Made by a program: the position numbers and the translations under genes. DNA of 26,170 bases from VFBF01 sp964530695 (lineage in GTDB: Bacteria > Pseudomonadota > Alphaproteobacteria > Caulobacterales > Aquidulcibacteraceae), in contig CAZGYQ010000043.1 in the NCBI GenBank assembly GCA_964530695.1, positions 1-26,170 of the forward strand, in the 5' to 3' direction. A model generated the notes under the pieces. It saw nothing but the letters and a program-made list of their open reading frames with translations, was not told the origin of the DNA and did not search any database. Of this stretch, positions 14,879-21,184 are shown piece by piece (the first letter of the stretch is position 1; each line of letters begins with the position of its first letter).

Positions 14879-15892
14879 TTACTCCGCCGCCTTGGCGCGC
14901 GAAGGTTTCATCGCGGCGCGGTCGCGGCGCGTTTCGCGCACGGGGACCGGTTCCGGCAACGGCAGTTCGGGCTCCGCGTCCGTCTCGGCGGCGACAGCGG
15001 CGCGCTTGGCCATCAGCACCGACAGGATCGCACCGATGGTCTCGCGCATCTCGCCGCGCGGCACGACGCGGTCGATCATGCCTTTCTCGAGCAGGTACTC
15101 GGCGCGCTGGAATCCTTCCGGCAGCTTCTGGCGAATCGTCGATTCTATGACGCGCGGGCCGGAGAAGGCGATCATGGCGCCGGGTTCGGCGATATGGACG
15201 TCTCCCAGCATCGCATAGGAGGCTGTGACGCCGCCGCTCGTCGGATCGGTGAGCACGACGATGTAGGGCAGACCCGCTTCGTGCAGTTCCTGGATGGCGA
15301 TGGTCGTGCGCGGCATCTGCATGAGCGAGAGCACGCCCTCCTGCATCCGCGCGCCGCCGCTGGCGGTGACGACCACGAGCGCGGCGCAGCGCTTCACCGC
15401 CGCCTCGGCCGCCGTGATGAAGGCCTCGCCCGCCGCCATGCCGAGCGAGCCGCCCATGAACTCGAAATCCTGCACCAGCACGACAGCCTTCTGGCCGCCG
15501 ATTTTGCCGTGCGCGGCGGACATGCAGTCCTCGCGGCCGGTCTTGGCGCGCGCGGTCTTCAGGCGGTCGATGTACTTCTTGTCGTCCTTGAACCTGAGCG
15601 GATCGGTCGCGACTTTCGGCAGCGGGATGTTGAGCCATTTGGAATCGAACAGGCTCTTGAAGCGCGGCTCCGGGCCGATGCGCATGTGAAAGCCCGAAGG
15701 CGTCACCCAGTGCGCCGCTTCCACGTCCTCGCGGGGCAATATCTCGTTGGTCTGAGGGCACTTCACCCAGTGCTGTTCATCGTTGGCCTTGTCCGCGCGC
15801 GTATCCTTGCGCGGCTTCCTGGCTTCCTCCTCGGCGGTCTTCTTCTGGAAGCCGCGGGGGACGACATTGTGCCACCAGCTGTTGCTGCTCAT
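14879..15892 (-). CDS. accD: Acetyl-CoA carboxylase carboxyltransferase subunit beta
   Basis: AccD is half of the carboxyltransferase that moves a carboxyl group from biotin to acetyl-CoA, giving malonyl-CoA for fatty-acid synthesis; its partner AccA is not in the window. The crotonase-fold core is clear: FEFMGGSLGMAAGEAF, ASGGARMQEGVLSLMQM and LTDPTSGGVTASYAMLGD. The length of 337 includes a C-terminal tail rich in Ala, Pro and Glu. The N-terminal zinc ribbon is degenerate: Cys45 is kept, but the other three ligand positions read Thr48, Thr64 and Gly67. I believe this loss is common in alphaproteobacteria. The start overlaps the trpA stop (ATGA), tying fatty-acid synthesis to the trp genes in one transcript. 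Confidence 0.95.
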   Translation of the reverse strand: MSSNSWWHNVVPRGFQKKTAEEEARKPRKDTRADKANDEQHWVKCPQTNEILPREDVEAAHWVTPSGFHMRIGPEPRFKSLFDSKWLNIPLPKVATDPLRFKDDKKYIDRLKTARAKTGREDCMSAAHGKIGGQKAVVLVQDFEFMGGSLGMAAGEAFITAAEAAVKRCAALVVVTASGGARMQEGVLSLMQMPRTTIAIQELHEAGLPYIVVLTDPTSGGVTASYAMLGDVHIAEPGAMIAFSGPRVIESTIRQKLPEGFQRAEYLLEKGMIDRVVPRGEMRETIGAILSVLMAKRAAVAAETDAEPELPLPEPVPVRETRRDRAAMKPSRAKAAE

Positions 15893-16719
15893 GCCGTTTT
15901 ATCCTGCTCGCGCGCGGTGCGCACCGCACGTGCCAGTTCCTGAACCTTCGCCGTGACCGCCGCTGCGACTGGCGCGCCGTCCGCGGCCGCCTGTGCAACC
16001 ACATCCACGAACGCCGAGCCTACCACGACCGCGTCCGCCACGCGCGCGATGGCGCTGGCGGCGTCGGCGTTGCGGACCCCGAACCCGACCGCGATGGGCA
16101 GGTCCGTCGACCGCTTGAGGCGCTCGACGGCGGCCCGGGCCGCATCGACCCCGATCGCCTTCGCGCCCGTCACACCTGTCACGGAAACATAATAGAGAAA
16201 ACCCGTAACCCCTTCGAGAACGACCGGCAGCCTTGCGTCATCCGTGGTCGGAGCGGCCAGACGGATCAGGGAAAGCCCTTGGCCGCCAAGGGCCGTGCGG
16301 ACGTCGATGTCCTCTTCTGGGGGCAGGTCGACGATGATGGCCCCGTCTGCGCCCGCCTTTTTCGCCCGTTCGGCGAAGGCGGCGGCCCCCATCTGCTCCA
16401 CCGGGTTGCAGTAGCCCATGAGGATGACGGGCGTGTCGTTGTCGGTCTCGCGGAAGCGGGCGACGAGGTCGAGGACGCCCTTGAGCGATCCGCCAGCCTT
16501 CAGCGCGCGTTCGGACGCCTTCTGGATCGACGGCCCCTCGGCCATCGGATCGGAGAAGGGAAAGCCGATCTCGATGAAGTCCGCGCCCGCCGCGGGCAGC
16601 GCCTTGATGATCTCGAGCGAGGTCTCGCGGTCGGGATCGAACGCCATGACGTAGGCGATGAGGCCGGCGCGGCCTTCGGCCTTGAGCGCGGCGAACCGTT
16701 GATCGATGCGCGAGGTCAT
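15889..16719 (-). CDS. trpA: Tryptophan synthase alpha subunit
   Basis: TrpA cleaves indole-3-glycerol phosphate to indole, which is channelled to TrpB. The 276-residue TIM barrel is of normal length. The catalytic Glu is at residue 50 (DFIEIGFPFSDP). The position of the second catalytic residue, Asp60 in the E. coli protein, is Glu61 here (DPMAEGP). The phosphate-binding end is visible as GFGVRNADAA. Its ATG overlaps the stop of an unknown lipoprotein gene that separates it from trpB, and no clear Shine-Dalgarno sequence lies upstream, so translation probably relies on coupling to that gene. The stop overlaps the accD start. Apart from the Glu substitution, the protein looks intact. Confidence 0.95.
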   Translation of the reverse strand: MTSRIDQRFAALKAEGRAGLIAYVMAFDPDRETSLEIIKALPAAGADFIEIGFPFSDPMAEGPSIQKASERALKAGGSLKGVLDLVARFRETDNDTPVILMGYCNPVEQMGAAAFAERAKKAGADGAIIVDLPPEEDIDVRTALGGQGLSLIRLAAPTTDDARLPVVLEGVTGFLYYVSVTGVTGAKAIGVDAARAAVERLKRSTDLPIAVGFGVRNADAASAIARVADAVVVGSAFVDVVAQAAADGAPVAAAVTAKVQELARAVRTAREQDKTA

Positions 16720-17288
16720 TTCGACGGACCCGTTATTGCGCAGGCCAAATCGCGCTTCGTCGGGTCCAGACGTTCGATGTGAATAGCTAGGACAGAAATG
16801 CGGCCCGGCTCACGACGAAACTCGCTCACCGCCTTCTGTCCCTTTAAAGGCAAATCGAGTGGCATCCCGACTTTATCGTAGACGATTGGAAGCAGCGAAT
16901 AATAGCAAGTGCTGTCGGGAATGGGACGCTTGAACCCGGTGGTCACGTTTGCGCCTACAAGACCCGGCGGCAGTTGGTCTCCTATCCATCCCGTTTGAAA
17001 CAGCCTGCGTCGGTATTCGCCCACAATCTCGTCAGCGCGCGCGCCAGCAAACTCAATGCATAACGACCCCGGATGATGCGGGGAATTTTCGATCTCACAC
17101 TGTTCTTGGAGCCGCGATCCTTCAACCAGTTCAAAGTCGAGCATGCCGGGGCGGAGGGTAGAGGCCGAACCATCATTGTTGCTGTAGCGGGATGCGTCCA
17201 AGTCGACGACGTGTTGGCTCTGCTCCGAGGGCGCGCAAGACGTCAGCGAGGCTGCGGCGATGAGCAAGAGCGTTCTCAAGGCAGCCAT
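16716..17288 (-). CDS. Unknown lipoprotein encoded between trpB and trpA, 190 aa
   Basis: I do not recognise a family. The N-terminus is a lipoprotein signal: one Arg, a hydrophobic stretch (LLLIAAAS) and the lipobox LTSC with Cys18 as the lipidation site. The next residues, Ala-Pro, are not the Asp inner-membrane retention signal, so outer-membrane sorting is possible. The mature part has four further cysteines (64, 77, 128, 183), enough for two disulfides, and a helical segment ADEIVGEYRRRLFQTGW. The start overlaps the trpB stop by one base (TAATG) and has a strong AGAGGA site inside the last trpB codons. The stop overlaps the trpA start (ATGA). Composition differs from its surroundings: 16861-16920 has 30 G/C of 60, against 46 of 60 at 18541-18600 in trpF. 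I infer an acquired gene placed precisely at the trpB-trpA junction. Its role is unknown. Confidence 0.8.
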   Translation of the reverse strand: MAALRTLLLIAAASLTSCAPSEQSQHVVDLDASRYSNNDGSASTLRPGMLDFELVEGSRLQEQCEIENSPHHPGSLCIEFAGARADEIVGEYRRRLFQTGWIGDQLPPGLVGANVTTGFKRPIPDSTCYYSLLPIVYDKVGMPLDLPLKGQKAVSEFRREPGRISVLAIHIERLDPTKRDLACAITGPSK

Positions 17289-18502
17289 TAAATCCTCTTC
17301 CCCAGCGCGTCCGCTACGGTGAAGATGTCCTTGTCCCCGCGACCGCAGAGATTCATCACGATGAGGCCTTTCGGCCCCAGGTCCTTGGCGATCTCACCGA
17401 TGCGCGCGAGGGCGTGGGCGGGTTCGAGGGCGGGGATGATGCCTTCGATCTGGGCGCAGAGCTGGAAGGCCGCGAGTGCTTCGTCGTCGGTGGCGGAGAG
17501 ATACTTCGCGCGGCCGATGTCTTTCAGATAGGCGTGTTCCGGTCCGACGCCGGGATAGTCGAGGCCCGCGCTGATCGAATGGCCTTCGAGAATCTGGCCG
17601 TCGTCGTCCTGCAGCAGGTAGGTGCGGTTGCCGTGCAGCACGCCGGGCCTGCCGCCGTTCAACGCGGCTGCATGGCGGTTGTATCTGTCGAGCCCTTCGC
17701 CCGCCGCCTCAACGCCGATGAGTTGCACGTCGTCATCGCCGATGAAGGGATGGAACAGCCCGATGGCGTTCGAACCACCGCCGATGCAGGCGACCACCGC
17801 GTCCGGAAGACGCCCTTCGCGTTCGAGGATCTGCGCGCGCGCTTCCGTGCCGATGACGCTCTGGAAGTCGCGCACCATCATCGGATAGGGGTGCGGGCCT
17901 GCCGCCGTGCCGATGATGTAGAAGGTGTCGTGCACGTTGGTCACCCAGTCGCGCATCGCCTCGTTCATCGCATCCTTCAGCGTCGCGCCGCCGCTCGTCA
18001 CAGGACGCACTTCCGCGCCCAGCAGGTTCATGCGGAAGACGTTCGGCTTCTGCCGCTCCACGTCCACCGCGCCCATGTAGACAGTGCAGGGAAAGCCGAA
18101 CCGCGCCGACACTGTCGCGCTGGCGACGCCGTGCTGCCCCGCGCCGGTCTCGGCGATGATCCGCGTCTTGCCCATGCGCCGGGCGAGCAGGATCTGGCCG
18201 ATGCAGTTGTTGATCTTGTGCGCGCCCGTGTGATTGAGCTCGTCGCGCTTGAAATAGATCTTCGCGCCGCCGAAGTGCTGCGTCAGACGCTCGGCGAAAT
18301 ACATGGGGCTCGGCCGGCCCACGTAGTGGGTCATCAGGTCGTCGAACTCGGCCTTGAACGCGGGATCATTCTTCGCTGCCGCGTAGGCCTTTTCCAGTTC
18401 CAGCACGAGCGGCATCAGCGTCTCGGCGACGAAGCGGCCGCCATAGACGCCGAACTTGCCGGAGGAGTCGGGCAGTTCCTGCCAGTTCTTGCGGGCGTCC
18501 AT
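17288..18502 (-). CDS. trpB: Tryptophan synthase beta subunit
   Basis: TrpB is the pyridoxal-phosphate enzyme that joins indole and serine to make tryptophan, in an alpha2-beta2 complex with TrpA. It has 404 residues, a normal length. Lys96 in ELNHTGAHKINN binds the cofactor. Glu118 in AETGAGQHG is the catalytic acid/base, and GGGSNAIG binds the cofactor phosphate. The N-terminal FGVYGGRFVAETLMP is typical of the TrpB1 type that works with TrpA. The gene starts two bases after the trpF stop. It does not adjoin trpA as usual: its TAA is shared with the ATG of a lipoprotein gene. Its last codons also carry the purine-rich ribosome site for that gene. Confidence 0.97.
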   Translation of the reverse strand: MDARKNWQELPDSSGKFGVYGGRFVAETLMPLVLELEKAYAAAKNDPAFKAEFDDLMTHYVGRPSPMYFAERLTQHFGGAKIYFKRDELNHTGAHKINNCIGQILLARRMGKTRIIAETGAGQHGVASATVSARFGFPCTVYMGAVDVERQKPNVFRMNLLGAEVRPVTSGGATLKDAMNEAMRDWVTNVHDTFYIIGTAAGPHPYPMMVRDFQSVIGTEARAQILEREGRLPDAVVACIGGGSNAIGLFHPFIGDDDVQLIGVEAAGEGLDRYNRHAAALNGGRPGVLHGNRTYLLQDDDGQILEGHSISAGLDYPGVGPEHAYLKDIGRAKYLSATDDEALAAFQLCAQIEGIIPALEPAHALARIGEIAKDLGPKGLIVMNLCGRGDKDIFTVADALGKRI

Positions 18503-18504
18503 GC

Positions 18505-19143
18505 TCAGAGGGCTTTTGCGGCTGCGAGGAATTCGGCGATGCGGAGCGGGTCCTTTACGCCCGGCGCCCGCTCCACGCCAGAGGAGACGTCCACGGCGCC
18601 GGCGCCGCTTTCGGCCACTGCTTCAGCGAGGTTTTCGGCGGAAAGGCCGCCGGACAGGAACCAGGGGCGGGCGATTGTGCGTCCGCTCAGGATGCGCCAG
18701 TCGAACGCCGCGCCGTTGCCGCCGGGCAGCGCCGCTTCCGGAGGCGCCTTGGCGTCGAACAGGAAGGCGTCGGCAACGGATGCGTAAGCGTCCACGCTCG
18801 CGAAGTCGGCGGCGCGGGCGATGCCGAAGGCCCGGATCACGCCCTTGCGGGCATACCGACGGGCAGCCGCGACCCGCGCCGGCGCTTCGGCGCCATGGAG
18901 CTGGATCCAGTCGGGCCGGAGGGCGGCGCTGATCGTCGCCAGCGCCTCGTCCGTTGCGTCCACGGTTACGGCGACGATGTCGGCCCGCCCACGCGCAGGC
19001 GCGGCCAGCGCGGCGGCCTTGTCCGGCGCGATATTGCGGGGGCTCTTCGGAAAGAACACGAACCCGACATAGCGCGCGCCGCCAGCCAGCGCGGCGTCGA
19101 CGCCCGGCACGTCCGAGAGTCCGCAGATCTTGGTCTCGATCAT
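18505..19143 (-). CDS. trpF: Phosphoribosylanthranilate isomerase
   Basis: TrpF carries out the Amadori rearrangement of phosphoribosylanthranilate in tryptophan synthesis. The 212-residue barrel has the catalytic Cys7 in the start motif TKICGL and the catalytic Asp130 in FLFDAKAP. Conserved YVGFVFFPKSPR and QLHG segments are present, and the phosphate site appears as FLSGGL and AVDVSSGVE. It precedes trpB by two bases, the usual alphaproteobacterial order trpF-trpB-trpA. The earlier pathway genes (trpE, trpG, trpD, trpC) are not in the window. A glycosyltransferase gene ends 24 bases upstream on the same strand and may share the transcript. Confidence 0.96.
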   Translation of the reverse strand: MIETKICGLSDVPGVDAALAGGARYVGFVFFPKSPRNIAPDKAAALAAPARGRADIVAVTVDATDEALATISAALRPDWIQLHGAEAPARVAAARRYARKGVIRAFGIARAADFASVDAYASVADAFLFDAKAPPEAALPGGNGAAFDWRILSGRTIARPWFLSGGLSAENLAEAVAESGAGAVDVSSGVERAPGVKDPLRIAEFLAAAKAL

Positions 19144-19167
19144 GGCGCTAACGTAGTGCGCAGCGGG

Positions 19168-20193
19168 TCATCGCGCGAGGGCGCGGAAGAGCGCGGCCGA
19201 TTTCGGCCAGGACAACGCGTCTCGACGGGCGAGCGCGTTCGCGGACTGCCGGGCCCAGAGATCGTCGTCCGTCATCAGCCGCACCGCGCGGTCAGCGAAG
19301 TCGGCCGGGTCATTCTCGACATAGCCGGTCTCGCCATGGGCGACCCGCTCGCCCACCGATCCCACTGGCCGCACGACAGTGGGCACGCCCATCGCCTGCG
19401 CCTCCGCGACCGCCAGACAGAAGGTCTCTCCCGGGTCACCTAGATAGAGCAGCGTGCGCGCCTGTGCGAGCTCGCGCGCGAGCACCGCCTTCGCCACCGG
19501 CGTCCGGATGACCACCCCGTGTGCGGCGTTCGCCTGCGCGTCGGCCAGCGCCGCCCGCATCCCCGCCGCACGCGGCCCGGTCGCGCCGTAAACCTGCGGG
19601 CCCGAAAATATGTGTAGCTCGGCGTTCGGCACGCGCGGCCGGATCGCCTCACGCCACAGCACGAGCAACGCCGCCAGCCCGCGGGTCGGATTGGAGGTGA
19701 ACACCGCCCGCGGGGCAGGCGCGCCCGGCGTGCGCTGCGTGGTCAGAAACGCGTTCTCCACGCCGAGCGGGATGATCACGCGTTGTGCAGGGATCCACGC
19801 GGGCGCTGACGCCGCGTGCGAGGGGCCCGCCACCACGAGCGTCGGGCGGTGGCGCAGGATCGGCCAGAGGTAGCGCGGCTTGGCGAGGAAGCCGGCCGGG
19901 TTGTGCAACCAGAACACCCGCCGTTTCACGCGAATCCGGGCGCCGACGAGTCGCGGGCTGCGGTTGGCGATATAGAGATCGGCCTGTTCGGGAAGCGTTG
20001 CGCCGTGCGCGCGCCAGCGGACGCCCCCGTGCTCGATGCTGCGCGCCTCCTTGGCGTAGGCGGTGACCTCGTCGCCGCCCGCCGCGAGCGCTTCCGCGAG
20101 CGCGACGAACGCACTCTCGGCGCCGCCAAGCGGGCGTTCCTGCGGGGTCAGTCCGTCGAAGGGAAGGCCGTCGTCGGCCAAAACAATCTGCAT
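19168..20193 (-). CDS. Glycosyltransferase family 4-like protein
   Basis: This is a retaining GT-B-fold sugar transferase, probably acting on a surface glycan or lipid-linked sugar; donor and acceptor cannot be read from the sequence. In 341 residues, the N-terminal acceptor domain starts IVLADDGLPFDG and has the glycine-rich loop PLGGAESAF at 21-29. The C-terminal donor domain has the EX7E motif of the family at Glu256 and Glu264 (GETFCLAVAEAQAMGVPTV). It shows no signal peptide or membrane helix, so it should be cytosolic or peripheral. It lies between mscL (23 bases upstream) and trpF on the same strand. This location says nothing about its pathway, and no other glycan gene is near. Confidence 0.85.
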   Translation of the reverse strand: MQIVLADDGLPFDGLTPQERPLGGAESAFVALAEALAAGGDEVTAYAKEARSIEHGGVRWRAHGATLPEQADLYIANRSPRLVGARIRVKRRVFWLHNPAGFLAKPRYLWPILRHRPTLVVAGPSHAASAPAWIPAQRVIIPLGVENAFLTTQRTPGAPAPRAVFTSNPTRGLAALLVLWREAIRPRVPNAELHIFSGPQVYGATGPRAAGMRAALADAQANAAHGVVIRTPVAKAVLARELAQARTLLYLGDPGETFCLAVAEAQAMGVPTVVRPVGSVGERVAHGETGYVENDPADFADRAVRLMTDDDLWARQSANALARRDALSWPKSAALFRALAR

Positions 20194-20216
20194 GGCCGAC
20201 GATCAACCCAAAAGAC

Positions 20217-20603
20217 CTACTTTTTCAATGCGTCCCGGATCTCGCGAAGCAGGACGATGTCCTCGGCTGGCGGCGGCGGCGGCGCGGCCGCTTCCTTCTG
20301 CTTCATCGAGTTCATCGCCTTGATGATCATGAACAGCACCCAGGCGATAATGACGAACTGGATCGTGTTGGTGATCAGCACGCCATAGACGACAGGGATG
20401 GGCTCGCCCGCCGGATTTGGGTTGGGGATGACGAACTGCAGCTTGGAGAAGTCCACGCCCGCCGTCAGGCCGCCGATGATCGGCATGAGGATGTTGTCGA
20501 CGACCGCCGAGACGATCTTGCCGAACGCCGCGCCGATGATGACGCCGACCGCGAGATCGACGACGTTGCCGCGCATCGCGAAATCACGAAATTCCTTGAG
20601 CAT
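20217..20603 (-). CDS. mscL: Large-conductance mechanosensitive channel MscL
   Basis: This inner-membrane channel opens under membrane tension and releases solutes during osmotic downshock. The product is 128 residues. The amphipathic N-terminal helix is MLKEFRDFAMRGN. The pore helix TM1 is at about 15-45 (VDLAVGVIIGAAFGKIVSAV), a periplasmic loop follows, TM2 is at about 70-98, and the cytoplasmic C-terminal helix ends LLREIRDALKK. A run of prolines precedes that helix. I chose the ATG with AGGAG five bases before it. A GTG two codons earlier would overlap that site. A G+C-rich hairpin lies just upstream of the ribosome site. The gene follows ihfB and precedes the glycosyltransferase on the minus strand. 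Confidence 0.95.
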   Translation of the reverse strand: MLKEFRDFAMRGNVVDLAVGVIIGAAFGKIVSAVVDNILMPIIGGLTAGVDFSKLQFVIPNPNPAGEPIPVVYGVLITNTIQFVIIAWVLFMIIKAMNSMKQKEAAAPPPPPAEDIVLLREIRDALKK

Positions 20604-20622
20604 GCCCACTCCTGCCTTGGCC

Positions 20623-20640
20623 GCGCGCCCGGGGGCGCGC
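20623..20640 (-). other. G+C-only hairpin before the mscL ribosome site
   Basis: GCGCGCC-CGGG-GGCGCGC forms a 7-bp stem about eight bases upstream of the mscL AGGAG. No T-run follows, so it is a poor intrinsic terminator for ihfB. It may be leader structure of mscL or the base of an ihfB 3' end. Confidence 0.45.
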
Positions 20641-20701
20641 TGGAAAGGCTAGTCACAATCGGAGTCTTGTCGCGGGGTCAATCCGGCTCATCCGGGGTCG
20701 C

Positions 20702-21055
20702 CTATTTGGCGCGGCGCTTCGCGGGCTTCGCGGTGCTCGTTTTCGTCTTGGCCTTCGGCTTTGCCTTGGCCTTCGGCCGGACGTCGACCTTGGCGCGCAG
20801 CTCCTTGCCAGGCTTGAAGAAGGGGACGTTCTTGGCGGCCACCTTGACTGTGGCGCCGGTGCGGGGATTGCGACCCTGGCGCGCCGCCCGCCTGCGCACG
20901 GAAAACGCGCCAAACCCGCGCAATTCCACCCGGTCGCCCTTCTCGAGCGCGCGCACGATTTCGTCGAGCACCACCTCGACCATCGCCTCCACGTCCTGCA
21001 GGCGCATGTCCGGATATTCACCTTGCAGGCGGGTCACGAGTTCGGATCGCAACAT
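20702..21055 (-). CDS. ihfB: Integration host factor beta subunit with basic tail
   Basis: IhfB is a DNA-bending nucleoid protein of the HU/IHF family, which pairs with IhfA. Residues 1-90 are the complete fold. The beta-type start is MLRSELVTRL, and the core reads RVELRGFGAFSVRRR and ARQGRNPRTG, with the DNA-intercalating proline in the arm. KVAAKNVPFFKPGKELR completes it. Residues 93-117 form an extension with 12 Lys/Arg out of 25, in Lys-Ala/Lys-Pro/Lys-Thr repeats like a histone H1 tail. Usual IhfB proteins end near residue 95. The location after rpsA is the classic one for ihfB. GGGGGAAG precedes the ATG, and a possible promoter lies in the gap after the rpsA terminator. Confidence 0.92.
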   Translation of the reverse strand: MLRSELVTRLQGEYPDMRLQDVEAMVEVVLDEIVRALEKGDRVELRGFGAFSVRRRAARQGRNPRTGATVKVAAKNVPFFKPGKELRAKVDVRPKAKAKPKAKTKTSTAKPAKRRAK

Positions 21056-21078
21056 CGATCTTCTTCCCCCTCGGGTGC

Positions 21079-21108
21079 GATGGAAACCCAGGCGGGCGAG
21101 TCCGTCAA
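21079..21108 (-). promoter_or_regulatory. Possible ihfB promoter
   Basis: On the minus strand TTGACGG is followed after 15 bases by TTTCCATC. This agrees with the Caulobacter-type consensus TTGACGS...GCTANAWC fully at the -35 and at five of eight positions at the -10. It lies between the rpsA terminator and ihfB, giving a leader of roughly 15-20 bases. By eye only. Confidence 0.4.
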
Positions 21109-21120
21109 CGTGTTGTCTTG

Positions 21121-21157
21121 CAAAAGAAAACGGCCGGGGTCGCAGGGACCCCGGCCG
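21121..21157 (-). terminator. Strong intrinsic terminator after rpsA
   Basis: A perfect 11-bp stem, CGGCCGGGGTC with its complement and loop GCAGG (plus-strand order), is followed on the minus strand by TTTTCTTTTG. It lies 28 bases after the rpsA stop codon and should separate aroA-cmk-rpsA from ihfB and the genes beyond. Confidence 0.9.
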
Positions 21158-21184
21158 CCGATGCTCCGATGCCTTGAGTTCGGA

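Noticed and set aside
13756..15150. Plus-strand open frame opposite folC and accD (464 codons)
   Set aside because: Arg-rich antisense shadow spanning two intact, well-identified genes on the other strand.
17414..18787. Long plus-strand open frame opposite trpB and trpF
   Set aside because: Both opposite-strand genes are unmistakable. The shadow protein has a low-complexity His/Arg/Ala composition and no family resemblance.
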